NCBI GenBank assembly: GCA_034509925.1
Contig: CM067526.1
Location: 5,031,501 to 5,095,500, forward strand
Length of the DNA stretch: 64,000 nt
Direction: 5' to 3'
DNA from: Hirudinaria manillensis
Lineage: Eukaryota; Annelida; Clitellata; Hirudinida; Hirudinidae
The notes under the pieces are model-generated. The model was given only the letters and a program-made list of their open reading frames with translations. It searched no databases and had not been told where the DNA came from. Below, in pieces: positions 1 to 12,810 of the stretch. The translations under genes and the position numbers were made by a program. Numbering within the stretch: the first letter of the stretch is position 1; each line of letters starts with the position of its first letter.

Positions 1-1848
1 CCCATGAATTGCCCCGGTCATTGGTAAACGTATATTATATTATGAATAATAAATCATCCTCCTCATTAACATTTATTAACACATCATTTTTATTTTGTTT
101 CAGTTTGTTATTTAAAAGCAAACCGAGGTCGTGGAAAGAATTGCCGCTTAGGTTTGCAGAGTTTGGAGTGTTGCACAGGAATGAAATATCTGGGGCACTT
201 AGCGGTCTAACCAGAGTCAGAAGGTTCCAACAAGATGATGCTCACATCTTCTGCAGACATGATCAGGTAAATTTCACTTCAATCACTGATAGTTATAAGT
301 AGAAGGTTTCATTAGAATTATTTATTACCACTACCTTTGATTTCTGATGGATAGGGATAGATTGTGAGAATATTCATTTAAACAGATGATACTCATAAAA
401 TGTTATTATTATCACAAATTAAAATTATCTTGAAATGCATTACAAAAGTTGACCTCAAAATTCATGATTTATTCAGATTAGGCAAGAGATTGAGGGTTCT
501 CTGGATTTCATGAGGTGTATTTACAGCCATTTTGGATTTACTTTCCAATTGAAGCTTTCAACCAGGCCTGAGAAATTCCTCGGTGACATTGCAGTTTGGG
601 ATGAAGCAGAAAAGGTTTGTTTCATTTGCATTACCCTTTCACATCATATTTGAATGAGTAGAATTACAAATGTTTCAACATAGCAACTGAAAGAAAGTTT
701 GGATGCATTTGGTGAGAAGTGGGAGCTGAATCCTGGTGATGGTGCCTTCTATGGTCCTAAGGTAAGTTTTCTTTTTGAATAACCAATGACTATTTGGTCT
801 GTTTGAAATAGACAATTTATCATCATATTTATATTGCATCTTTACAATTCACATAATTTATCTCACAGATTGACATAACCCTCCTCGATGCTTTGAAGCG
901 TCAGCATCAGTGCGCAACCATCCAGCTCGATTTTCAATTGCCCCAGAGATTTGACCTAACTTATACTGGGTGAATTTTAGAATTAAGTTTTTGATTTTAT
1001 CTACATATTTTATGATTTAAATTTTGCAAACTGTAATCTGATCATCTTTATTACGTTGCTTATGTCAATGTGGATGTTGTGTGCACAAGAATTCATGCAT
1101 GAAAACAAAGCCAACTCATTTCAAAAGAAATATTAATTACTATTTTGTTGAAAATTAAACTTTATTCATTGTGATATATTAAAAATTGTCAGATATGATC
1201 AAACTGAGAAGAACAGGCCAGTGATTGTTCATAGAGCTATACTTGGATCTGTAGAGAGAATGATGGCCATTCTTTGTGAACATTTTGGAGGAAAATGGTA
1301 ATCAACTTTTTTTTTACTTAAACTTGTGGGGATCTTTGTTCTTCATGTTTTATTTCTATTTTTCAGGCCATTTTGGCTTTCACCAAGGCAAATTATGGTT
1401 GTTCCAGTAAACTCTGCATTTGATGAATATGCCAAAAAGGTGGGAAAATTATTTTCTGTGTTTAGTTTATCATCTTTATTGTTCTGAGTGACTGATGGAA
1501 ATTATGAATTTCAGGTCAAGGATCTTTTCTTTGCTGAAGGTTTTGAGTGTGAGATGGACCTTGACTCAGGGGACACTTTCCCTAAGAAGATCAGAAATGC
1601 TCAACTAGCACAGTTCAATTTCATCCTTGGTCAGGATTATTTTTTTTAACATTCTTGTGCATAGTCAAGGGATTTTAATATTTTTTTTTGCTTCTGTAGT
1701 TGTTGGTGAAAAGGAGCAGACCAATGGTACTGTCAATGTGAGAACCAGAGACAACAAAGTTCATGGTGAACATTCTTTGGAGCTTGTCGTAGAAAGAATG
1801 AAGAAGTTGAAGGATGCAAGGATTCTAAAATCCGAAGAGGAATTTTAA
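1..1848 (+). CDS. TARS1: Threonyl-tRNA synthetase, cytosolic type (5' part missing)
   Basis: This enzyme charges tRNA-Thr with threonine in the cytosol. The window opens inside the class II catalytic core. Exons read 1-23, 104-266, 477-614, 684-761, 869-969, 1193-1297, 1367-1439, 1515-1629 and 1700-1848, and all junctions keep phase. The first exon holds the MNCPGHC zinc-site cysteine motif. The second has HRNEISGAL followed by QQDDAHIFC, which carries a zinc-site histidine. [13 protein letters not shown] is class II motif 3. From about [14 protein letters not shown] onward is the anticodon-binding domain, and the C-terminus ...SEEEF matches the ending of animal cytosolic ThrRS rather than the mitochondrial form. 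The editing and TGS domains lie off the left edge. No frameshift is seen. Identification is essentially certain; only the 5' end is unknown. Confidence 0.96.
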
Positions 1849-3192
1849 CTATTACCAACTTAAAATAACGACATAATCTCAATTCATTTTATGTTAGGAA
1901 ATATGTCTCCTTTGTTTCCATTTGGCTTATTTTAAATGTTTATGCTCAGGGTTCAATTTAAGTGGGTGTAGGGAAGTTTTTATGTGAATTGCCATGCCCT
2001 TAATTCGATTTTGAAAAGGAAGAAATTGAAGGATTTGATTATCAACATTAGAGGCTCCTAACCTTATCTGGAATGTAGTGTGCAACGATGTAACAAAGAA
2101 GTGGGGTGTAGTTTGCTTTATAAGTATCTAGTGAGAATGTGTGTGCATGACAACATCCATGAATTTGGTCCATATCCTAGAATATCTTTTTAATATATAA
2201 AATTATAATTTATTTTTTTTGTGTGAAAATGCCAATTAAGTGTTGTATGTATTAACGGGGGTTCTACCAACAAATGCTTTTGATGTGTCTGCACACTGGG
2301 GTGTGGGGTCTATTCTGTTTGGGAAAATTTTTGTATTAGTTTTAACTAAAGTTCATAGCATGTTGACTCCATGTGGCTTGAGGTTTTTGGACTGATATTT
2401 CAGTAAGTGGATTGATATTCTGGCCTTTAAAGTCTTGAATTTGTCAATTTCTGAGTTCTTCTTTATGAAGTTTCTAAGGGGTTTGACTCAAATTAATAGT
2501 TGAAAATGATTTTGATTGGGGTTCATAAGTTCATCCAACTGAAGAAGACAAAAGTGATGTTGATCTTGGAGACAAGCCAGAGCTTGTATTATTATTTTTT
2601 CTAGTGAAAAGAAATTCAATTTGGACTGCTTCAAATGTTGTTGGCATGATGATATCAGACCCCCAAAGATTTAAGGGATTTTTGGAAGTGGCTCAGTGGT
2701 CTAGGCTATCATTTTCTCCTGTGGTTCTTCTGAAGGTTGGAGACTTCATGAAGGAGAAACAGAAATTGCCAAAGTGTGGTCGAATGATGGACCACTACCT
2801 CGGCCAAATTTATGAAGTATGTGATATTTTGTATATAACGTGTTCTTTTCCATTGCTTTCCACTAATTAATTGGTAACTAAAGTTGAAAGACAATACTTT
2901 CCCATGGATAATTAGATTGAAGTCACGTGTGATAACATTCCTTAATTTTACTACCCTAAGTGTGTTTCTCCAAAAACAAGACAACAGGGTCTTAACATTA
3001 CTGCTTGCCCCAAAACATGACGCAGCTTCAGATCTTGTTTTTGAAATAACTGTTATATTTTCATGCTTATCTAAAACGATCTTGTTTTCTTGAGCAGCAT
3101 TAAAAATTGGTAGATTCTGCTAGTCTTGACAATTTTTGATTTATCATTTATTTATCAAACGAATAAGAGCTTTAAAAAAATGAACTGTTGTG
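1849..3192. other. Gap between TARS1 and ADO 3' ends
   Basis: 3' UTRs and spacer of two convergent genes. A few open frames of under 95 codons occur; none resembles a known protein or has paired splice sites. Confidence 0.6.
3147..3152 (-). terminator. Polyadenylation signal of the ADO gene
   Basis: AATAAA on the minus strand, about 40 bases after the ADO stop codon. Confidence 0.55.
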
Positions 3193-4049
3193 TCATTCAC
3201 CAGTATTGTAAACCATCTGCTTGTCAATGGGAGGTCCCCCATAATGACCTTGATCAGTCCAGTAGTCTGCTGGGGGAGAAATCTGTAGTAAATGGTGGGC
3301 ATAATCACCAGAGCCATTGCAAGGCTCATAGTAATTGCACTGGTGCTGTTCATCATCATAAGGGGGTGACAATATGTCAAAAAATGCAACACCGCTTGTC
3401 GTCCTAATCTCATGGCAATTCCAAATAAATGGTGTCAGGATCACAGGCTCAGAAGCAGAGTCAGCGATAGCTTCTGTTCTTTCAATTACCCTGCGTACCA
3501 ATTCTCCTTTCTGCGTAAATTTGGGCTTATCATTATCAACAGAGAAGGAACTTATTAGACATGAGCCGTGCAACACCTAAAATTAAAAAAAAGATCAGTT
3601 ATGCAAAAATTTTTAATTTATATCCAATATTTACAAAGATTAATGAAATAAGTTGATCACTCTGTGAAACTTTAAAATTGTGATGGTATGAACGTGTAAC
3701 AAAACATTCTTGAACTAACTTTAATAAGGCCGTGCATGTGCGGATGGTCATGAAGTGGTAGTCTAGTTCCAGGCCTAAGAACAAAAACACCCATAGAAAA
3801 GTTTCTATCATCCCAAATTTTGATATATGTTACTGGTGCTGTTCTGCTATTAAAACAGTGAGGTGTTTGGTCGTGCAGCAAACTAATATCGATATTTAAA
3901 TCCTTTGCTGTCAATTTTTTCATCAGGTCCGCTAAGGACTTGAGATGTTCATTCTTTAAGGGGCCCCTATTCGAGCGAAACACTTTGTAAGACTGATTAG
4001 CGATTTTCTGAATAATGCTCATTTTTAAAGTCCAATTGAAGTAGGGCAC
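3193..4049 (-). CDS. ADO: 2-aminoethanethiol (cysteamine) / N-terminal cysteine dioxygenase
   Basis: This non-haem iron dioxygenase oxidises cysteamine and, in animals, N-terminal cysteines of regulatory proteins, which makes it an oxygen sensor. Two exons, 4049-3720 and 3576-3193, join in phase 0 (LIK|VLHG) to give 237 residues, a little shorter than human ADO (270). The cupin core shows PLHDHPHMHGL, with the two HxH iron ligands, and a third histidine in NCHEI; SGVAFFDILSPPYD is a family signature. A second in-frame ATG lies nine codons in (MSIIQK) and could be the real start. The polyadenylation hexamer lies about 40 bases past the stop. The gene is tail-to-tail with the threonyl-tRNA synthetase. 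Confidence 0.93.
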
Positions 4050-5158
4050 AATTAAAAATGTTATTTTATCATAATCTAATAATACTTAATAAACAAGCTC
4101 ATCACAACGCTTGCCAACTAGTCCAGCAAAACATGAGAAACTAAAAATAAACATTTGAAAGAAAAGTGTACAAGAGTAATAAGTGTATTCGACAGTCACA
4201 CAAATTTAAAATTGTTATAATATAAATTATTTATAAAATATGTCATAAATTTTATTTGCCGTTTGCCAATACACATTAATATAATTGAACAACGTTGTAA
4301 CTAATTATAAACTAAAAATACGAAATTATCTTTACTCACGCGAAGCTGTTAATGTATTCTTCGTTACAGTTTGACAAAAATGTTTTATTAACTTTTCACA
4401 TATAAATAATATAAAAGATATAAACCAGCCAATGACCCAGTTTTGTTCTCAAGCAACGATTCCCGCACTTTTAGTTCACCGCCCTCTTTTCGAAGGGTTT
4501 ATGTCCAGGGCACTGGACATCTTTACCACTTTTTACAGATAGTAAAAATCAAGTAATAGTAGTGTAACACAATTTCAAAAATAAAAAAATACTCGAAACG
4601 TACTCAGAAATTCTTCAATAAATATAAGCTGCACACTGGCATTTATCATCATTATATAGGACCATTATTTTCTAAATGTAAGTTATATGCAACACTTCCT
4701 AAAATTTTCTCATTCTAAGATCAGGATATTATTTTTTTAAACGATTTGTGATCCCGGCGTTCCCCTTCCCAGTCATAAAAAATTTGTTCTGGATCACTCG
4801 GTGACCGGCTTCTTTAAGCTAATGGTTGCTTTTTTTAATTCCCCCAATTATATAGATTTTTCTGGATTTTATTTTAAGATGTCTACAATCCAGACGTGAA
4901 TGTTCATTCCCTGCTGTCACCTTGAATGTTTTAATCATTTTTCCTAAGTATGGATAATGTCAAGACAAAATACCCACGATTAACAATGAATAAAAGGCGA
5001 AATTTAAAGTTTGAGTAGTAAATTAAGATACCGATAAAAGATTTATTAAGGTGGCCTTTCACGAAAAGAAGATAATGTTTTATAGTAATAACCTAATAAC
5101 CACATCTTTAGTTCATTTGCATCGCATCCAATTAGAGAAGTTATATAAAGGCATCTAT
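4050..5158. other. Spacer between ADO 5' end and GalNAc-transferase 3' end
   Basis: AT-rich. It should contain the ADO promoter and the transferase 3' UTR. No CDS or RNA gene recognised. Confidence 0.55.
5042..5047 (-). terminator. Candidate polyadenylation signal of the GalNAc-transferase gene
   Basis: AATAAA on the minus strand, about 110 bases after the stop codon. The setting is AT-rich, so chance occurrence is possible. Confidence 0.4.
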
Positions 5159-7696
5159 TTATCCTTCAATGCCAGTGCCGAAATGATCCCAGTCATAATT
5201 GAAGTCAAACTTGTACGTCCACCTCCACTTTTGAAAATAATCATTTTCTTGACATGGCATTAATTGAGGCATCTGGCTTCCATAATGGACTTGAGCAACA
5301 TTTGTGACTTGGGTGATGCAAAAGCGCTGAAATTCCTCTTCTGGTTTCGTCTGAATATTTACAAATAGAATTCCTTCCACTTCGCTGTGACGTTTGACAT
5401 CCCACTTTTCAACAGGATATGTTCCCTCCTTCCGACAATGGCCAACTTTTAGAAGATTTGTGCTGTTGTCGATAACAACGCATCGATTACGGTAGAGAAG
5501 TCTTCGATTGATGTCGATGTAGAATATATTTTGTGGCAACAATCTGTGGAAGTAACAGAATGAAGTCAGCCCCACGTAACCCTTAGAAGTAACAAAGAAA
5601 CATAATTCCGATTTGAGATTGAATAGTTCTCCATAGAAAACAGAATTAAGGGGAGGTGTTGGTACTTCTGGGATGATCGTTTCCATGTACCATTTGAATG
5701 TTTTGCATTTAAGGTTTTTTTTCATTATTTTCCGTTTTTCCAGACTTTCTTTTTCTTCTTTGTCGAAGGAAACGTGCTTCGTCGGCCAATTGTAAGTTGC
5801 GGCCAGATAGTATTTTTTCCAGTCGTCCATCCACAACTCTGCAACTCTCATCTGATTTTTCTGAACAATTTTTTCTCGATGACCATCAAATGAATAAGCA
5901 AAGGGTTTAAACACATGAGCCACTCTTGAACAAGGATGATTGAGAACCTTCAAATTATTCAAATTAAATATTATTATTATTATGTCTATAAACGTTTACG
6001 ATCAATTTTCAAGGATATTTTATAAAAAATAATTTAGAAATTAACAAAAACGCGTCCTATATCTTTTCGATTCTTGAAGACGGCATTAATACTTAAATTA
6101 AGAAGAATTAACCTGTCCCCCACAAAGCCACGCTCTGAATCCAAGTTCAATATTTTCAGCGCCCCATATTTTCATGTCATCATCAAATCCTCCTATGGCG
6201 AAAAAATAATCCTTCCTTATGGCAATGGCACATCCAACCAGTGTCGGGGTTCTGTGGGCCATATATTCATGTTGGTAGTTCATTCTGCGAGCCTCGTGTT
6301 CTGGCATTTCCATCCAGACATATCTGCATATTTATTAAATTTTCAATTTGTATGCTACCAATTTGCAATAATTTTAAATAATATTGTTATGGTTATAATG
6401 AATACCATTTAACTGATTCAATTTTTATTTTTCTCATCAGTGACATTAGGATGCCCAAGGAAGTGCTTTGCTGTTAAATTTTTCAATATTAATTTATTCG
6501 ATTAATTATTAATCAACCTCAGATCCCAGCTAAACCCTCCTCTGGGGACAGGACCCTTATTCCCTATGTAATTTATTGTCATCGTCTCTATCTGATCCAC
6601 GTGTGGCTGGATGACGGTTTTTGGGTTCTTATAGATTTCGTACAGCAGCGGTTCAGCCCATCCCTCATTGCTTTCAGTGTGTGCATCTTGAAACATGATG
6701 ACGTCTCCCGTGGCCATATTGGCACCAGTTAAGCGAGCCCTTATCAGTCCCTCGCGTTTCTGCATGCGGATCAAATGAACTTTCTTTGGCAGGAGTTTCA
6801 GGTAAGTTTCTAAAGGTTCGTGAAGATCTTGATTAGGGCTGTGATCATCCACAATAATAACCTACAACACAATCATTATGAAAAACATCAAATGGTCAAA
6901 TTATTTTGAAGCAAATTTAAATTATCTCTTGCAGATCATTTGAGTGCTTTATGTGTGTCTTATTTGAAAACGCAACAACTGCCTGATCATCTAGGTAAAT
7001 ATCCAAATAGGTTCAGACTCTGTTGCGAAAACGTCTGAAGTAGTAATGCAACCTTTTGAGCTAATCCGTAAAAATATCTAGTGTCAATAAATGGGATACT
7101 AAGATATATTGAAGAATGTTGAAAATAGGGAAAATAACAGTTTTTGAATAAAATTAGAAAATTCTCCCAATCTTTCTGATGCGAGCATCACTTTGCATCG
7201 AAGAAAGTTTCTACCTTTAACTGACCTCTTTCAGTAGCTCTGACGGAGTCCTCAGCAGGACACTGTGTACTGTTCTCAGTATCATGGAAAGAGCGTCGTT
7301 GTAAAAGGGAATCACTACTGAGACAGTGGGGAGAACGCTCAGGTCGTAGTGACGACGGCACAGACGAGGTCTGGTATCCGTGATGTTCCTTTCTAGGGAA
7401 ATGCTTTCGCTAAGCGTTACGTTGATATTGTACGTGGAGTCTGGAGGTCTATTAAGCTTTCGGAAAATTTCCTTCTGGAGTTTCTTCAGCCTATCCAGTC
7501 TTTCTCGTTCTTTGTATTCCTCTTTCAGTAACTTTAGCTTCTCTTTTGTGGCTTCACGGTGTTGCACCCTGTTTACGAAAATCATGAGGAGAGTTGATGT
7601 GAAGATAAAAACAAGGACCAAATCAGCTAGACATCGTAATATTGAGGAAGAGTTTTTGTGTCTCTTGTTCTTCAGATTATTTGGAGAGTCCGCCAT
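5159..7696 (-). CDS. GALNT: Polypeptide N-acetylgalactosaminyltransferase with divergent lectin domain
   Basis: This Golgi type II membrane enzyme starts mucin-type O-glycosylation by moving GalNAc from UDP-GalNAc to Ser/Thr. Exons 7696-7226, 6861-6518, 6323-6113 and 5947-5159 give 604 residues, the usual family length. There is a short cytosolic tail, one membrane segment (about 22-43) and a charged, probably coiled-coil stem (about 49-82). The catalytic domain has SVVIPFYND, LRTVHSVL, the metal motif DAH (216-218; family DxH), RTPTLVG and CSRVAHVF with the third metal ligand His353. The Gal/GalNAc motif reads WGAEN instead of the usual WGGEN. The C-terminal ricin-type lectin region (from about 430) keeps paired cysteines and one QKW motif but lacks normal CLD motifs. 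I cannot place it in a GALNT subfamily. Confidence 0.93.
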
Positions 7697-9807
7697 TTTG
7701 ATTTATATATAATAGTTAAATAGTTAAATTATCTACAAAACTGAGAAGTATTTAAGCCAAATTCAGTAGAAATAAACGACGTGTCATTACTAAATATCGT
7801 ATCGCAAGAAGTGAATAGCTTGTCTATAAATAGCTGCACCTCAGCATCGAAAGTATTGTTCTACTAGCGAGGAATTTGTAGCAATCCTATTCGATAATTC
7901 ATCTCGCATGCAAATGTGATATTTTAAACCGATTCAATGAATGATCAAGTGATGTGTTATTCTAAGCACCATGCATTAAAATAACTCGATAACGAACTTT
8001 TTCGGACGCCCTCGGATCACAGAACACAAAAACCTTATAATACATGATAAACCTGGATGTGCAAGAAACACGTTTGACATTCTGTTTGCTAGTAGTTAAA
8101 ATTGCAGATTCAAATATTTAGAATTGCAGATTCAAATATTTAACAAGGAAATTATTGGTTAAAGAATCATTTCGCACAAGCCAGGGACTTATTTGGCAGA
8201 AGGTTGGGAATGTCAGATGTTGCCCCCACCGAATGCTTTTTCTCCTTGAAAAGGCTTCTCGGTATTTAAAAAGCAAGTTTTTAAAGTGACTGATAGTCAT
8301 TCACTTATTCTTCCAGAGTAAATTGGAAAAGTAAGATTAATCAATAGAATTTCAACGTGTAATTAATTTAAATTTTAACATAATGATTAAAAAAAACTTC
8401 AAAATAAACATTTTTAATATTCACAATGAAGTTTTCCTCAATCAGTGTTAATGCTTGTTGACTTTCAACGCTGCTAGTCCCAAACAGTTTATCACCCTCA
8501 CCAGTTTGATATGTAATATTAAATGAAGAGTTCCCAGCCTTAAGGCCATTAGGGCCCCACGTTTTAGACCAAATGGGACAATTCATTTTCTTAATTTGTT
8601 CTAATGGCCAGGCCACTTATTGACTTTAGTTTTCTTCTCGAATCCCATTCTTATGACAGCTATGACAGGATTTGTTTGTGCAGTGTAAAAGTATATCGTT
8701 AATAACATATTTTAATATACGTTATATTTACGATATATTTATACGTTAAGTTGCTCACAGAACAACACTTCGACTTCACTGTCAAAAACAATTCGAGTGG
8801 AGCAACAACTCAGAAGAATGATTTCGATAGTGAGATTTTAAAGCTTTTCCCTTAGCTAAAACTAGTATTTTAATAATAAAACGGTCCAAAACCTTAATGT
8901 TTTAACGTATTTGTGGACTTGCAATACTAATTAACAATATTTATTGCTTTTTTCTGATGAAGCCGTCTTAAAAATAAGATTCTTCGTCTTTTTTAAGTAA
9001 AATAGGCAGAACACTGGTACCGAACGAAGTCAACCTTTTTATTTCATAGCGCAATGGAAAAAACACTCGCTTTCTCCTTGCCAAATAAGTTCAAGCTTAA
9101 AGTTTAGGCATATCTACACATTTTAAAAGCAACAATATTTGCCTCGAAGGCTGCACATAATTACATAATTATGAGGACTAGCATTTCTTTCCCAATATAT
9201 CTATTATGGATATATCAATATATTTGTTATTTTCGTCTATTGCTTGGGAAGGAACGACCTTAACTTTGGGAGACATTTTAATCGATTGATTAAGTCTCAA
9301 ACAATGAGTAAAAATTACTGTAATCGAATGCCATGGCACTTGCATTTAGATATCTAATAATTATGTCTTTTAATGTAGACGAACACTGCGTATCTCTGAT
9401 TAAAGCAATCTTGAGCTCCCCTGTTCGATACTTAACAAAGATTCTATTTACATACTAGCATAACGTTTTTGAATAACCTTCAAAAAATTAATTTTCAAAA
9501 TTTAAATACGTTCCATAGATTGTTAACACATCTGGCAGATTTCAAGCAGCGTTTTCTAAGGTTTATCGATGAAACTCCGAACTTCCGGTGTTTGATTCGA
9601 ACTGGGGTTTTTAAATAACTATTTTTCTTGATAACTGGAGATTATTTCTGCATTATAGATTCTCTAATTATTTTTGCTAGTTTAAAGTGATTTATTAACC
9701 GTAGTATTATCAGTTAATAGACTGCGCCGGCTTAATAAACACTCATCTATACATAACATTCGATCAAGAGATTAATATAAGGTGGAGAATTTGGAACTGA
9801 TTTTGAC
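7697..9807. other. Divergent intergenic region between GalNAc-transferase and PCGF gene
   Basis: 2.1 kb separating two head-to-head genes, so it holds both promoters. A minus-strand frame at 8371-8584 (from MNCPIWSKTW) is the only protein-like stretch. It lacks a convincing exon context and matches nothing I know. Confidence 0.5.
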
Positions 9808-11645
9808 ATGTCGCCGGTTCCATCCGTTAAGCGTTTGCAAAATTTTAAAAAGCCAAGCAAGGGGACATATAAGTCTTTTAAAGGTTCAAACATCACCTCA
9901 GCGAAGAGTAAGCGGACATCGAAAAGTAGTTTTGTTTTTAACGAAGCTGTACGAATGCAAACCTTAAGAAAGTCTTCTAAAGCAGCTAATAAAGCAGATG
10001 TCAAATCTCAGATTTCTAACTCCAATAGAATATTGTCAGCCAAAGTAAGTGAAGTATCTTATTTGTAAAGCTTTGATCCTTTTATCAAGTAAATTTTTGA
10101 TTTAAATTTATTAAATTTCATCATGAAGTTGAAAAGAAGGCTAAAAATGATAAAAGAATTGTCTGACTCTGTTGGAGAGGAGCCTGTTGTAAAAGTATGC
10201 TCTTCCTCAATAAGTGAATGCTTCAAATGTTCAATCTGCAATGGTTATTTGTACAAAGCAACAACCATCACTGAATGCTTACATACTTGTTAGTACTTGT
10301 GCTTTTTTTTTAAATACATTAAATTTTCTTTAATTTGTCTGCCCCTGATTTCTATCTAAGGCTTGATAGATATTTTAATGTAGCACTTAGAAGATTTGCA
10401 AGTTTAGATATGTATTCTGTTATCATCTTTTGTAGTTTGCAAGAGTTGCATTGTAAAGCATTTCACCTTTAACCTCAATTGTCCAAAGTGTAACATTCTC
10501 ATCCATCCCACAGATCCACTTGTTAATCTCAGGTTAAATGATATTTTTAGTATTTTGTAATAAGGCTGGCAATTTTTTTATATAACATTTTGCTAAGTTT
10601 GCCGACAGAAAGTTCTGTTGATTTGTTCTGCAAGTACTCTTGCTGTAATTATCAGATTTGATTATGGCTAAACTTTAATGATTTTAGAAGTGACTCGATA
10701 ATTCAAGATCTTCTCTACAAGCTCTTACCTAGCATTGAGAGAGGTATGGTTCATTAATGACATATCATAATCCTGTATTTATAATACCTCTACATTTTTT
10801 AGAGGAAAAGGCAAGGGAACAATCATTTTTGGAAAAAATGGAATCTCCTGGTGTTCTGAGCATAAAAAGTATCAAGTTTTATCTAATTTATTGTATTGAG
10901 GTTTGTGGGTAGACTAACGTATAAATATCTGATTTTATTCTAAAGCTGAAAATGAAAGTGACGCTCAAGTAAGTCCCCAATTTTTGCATCACAAAAAGAG
11001 TTCAAAAAGACGATTATCCAAAGACGTGAAGTCAGAATCGAAGGATATCCATGTTGGCTTTGAAATCAATCTTTTGGGGTGCGTATCTTTTTGCACAGTT
11101 TTGAAGCATTGCATAGATTGTTGGCAATAAAATTTTTTTTTTCATTCAAAGGAGTTGCACTGAAAATTTTGCCACAAAGGTCGGACCATATTTTTTGTGA
11201 TGGTTGTGGTGGTCATGACAATAATAATTACAATTTTTAGCCTCCTCTCAAAGCCTACTTCAGCCTCCCAATATCGTCGACAATGAAAGATGCCCAAAAC
11301 TTTATTGGAGACAGACTTAATATACCTCCAGAAACTCAGGTGAACCATCTTGGACTTATACCAACTTGTCGTGTTCAACTTAGAGTTATTAGTTATGCTT
11401 AATTTATTCAGGTCATCTTCTTTGTTGGTGGATACTTGATTAATCCACTCCTAGGTGTTGAAAAGCTTTGGAATATTTTCTCAAATGGAGACGTTCTTGT
11501 TAGTCCAATTCACATTAACATGCCTTTAACTGATCATTACTTTCTAATTTTGATTCTAATTTTTTAGGAAAATTTTCTGTCGCTGTCATATGCCATCATG
11601 CCCTTGAAAGATTATTTCAATGCTGTTGAAAATTGTGACTCTTGA
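9808..11645 (+). CDS. Polycomb group RING finger protein (PCGF family, nearest PCGF1/PCGF6 type)
   Basis: PCGF proteins pair with RING1 in Polycomb repressive complex 1 to ubiquitinate histone H2A in the nucleus. Ten exons (9808-10044, 10129-10288, 10436-10532, 10688-10743, 10803-10868, 10946-11078, 11152-11179, 11241-11339, 11412-11498, 11568-11645) join cleanly to 346 residues. The N-terminus (1-80) is basic and Ser/Lys-rich. The C3HC4 RING lies at about 113-152, with the family hallmark [16 protein letters not shown] and then [29 protein letters not shown] is the conserved helix after the RING. The C-terminal ~100 residues resemble a RAWUL domain ([13 protein letters not shown]...LGVEKLW), clearly diverged. 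CPKCNI plus the long N-terminus points to PCGF1/6 rather than PCGF2/4. Family certain, subtype uncertain. Confidence 0.9.
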
Positions 11646-12810
11646 TAAATGTATTTTATAAATATATTGATTTTATTTTCCATGAGTGATGTATGTAACT
11701 ACAATTGCTAAATTTATGTGAATATACTGTTCTAAGTCACAAGAAGTAGGGGTGTTTCTGGTGGTTGGCTAAATAGTTGTTTTACATCAATATAAAATAT
11801 GTGCTGATTATGTACTGAAGCCGTTGTGGTGTTTCTGGTCAGTGGTTGGTATTTCAAAAGTTTGTAGTGGTTCACAGACATTACTAGCTCTTAATTATTG
11901 GACAGAGACAATTTGAACTTGAGAAGTTATGGACTGGGTAAGGCTGCTCATATGCTCATGGTGGTCATTAACAAGCTGAGGGGTCATTCCTTATTTAATG
12001 GCCTTCAGAGTATTTGGAAATCCTGATTCTCGTAAAGTTTTAGTTCATGCATTGGGTAGATTTGAACTTTTGCCTCTGGCGGCCTGGAGCTTTGACTGAT
12101 TTACTTTACGAATGTTCCTACGTTTGGTAAGGTATCCCCAGATACAACAAATTTTGAAGAACTCATAGACTTTTCAATTAGCCTCATTCTTGCCAGCTGA
12201 TAGGGGTCGATGCACGAACTGTTGCTTCTTTTATGAACGAACGGGAACGTGACCTTCTGAGCTAATATCTTTAATGTGGCTGTATGCAAATATCGGGTCC
12301 AACTCATGCTTCAAACAGATGTAGTTGTCTAATACAGTAGTACCTTGAAAGTTTAATAGAATTCAGATTTATGAATTCGACTGGAGAATATGTATCTATA
12401 GGTTGTATTTTATTAGTAAACAATTGGGCTAATGTCTTCTGCCTGCAAAAGTTAGTGCTTTAAGATTAAATTACAAAGAATTAAAAAATATAGTATATAT
12501 TGTTTGTCCTATGGGATTAAGTTTCTTAAAAACTGAGTCTGTTCGAGCATTTGGTATTTGCAATATTTTATTATAAATTCCAAAAATGTTCACAGGACGA
12601 GAACATAAGGTATAAGTCCTCGTAAAAGTTGGGCTAAGGTCACAAGAATTCCCATTTGAAGATTTGTGATTTTATAACTAAATTAATAAAATAACTTAAA
12701 ATGGCGCATTTGTAATTTTCCTGGGATAGATTTGTCGCCTCTAAGCTCAAGTCAATACCGTTGAAGATAATTTCTATATTTTACTAGCGTGGTTATTTGG
12801 TCATATTGAT
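11646..12810. other. Spacer between PCGF gene and methyltransferase gene
   Basis: AT-rich 3' flank and promoter region. No coding exon or RNA gene recognised. Confidence 0.5.

Noticed and set aside
2604..2984. Overlapping plus and minus frames of about 90 codons between TARS1 and ADO
   Set aside because: No recognisable domain; both fall in expected 3' UTR or spacer sequence.
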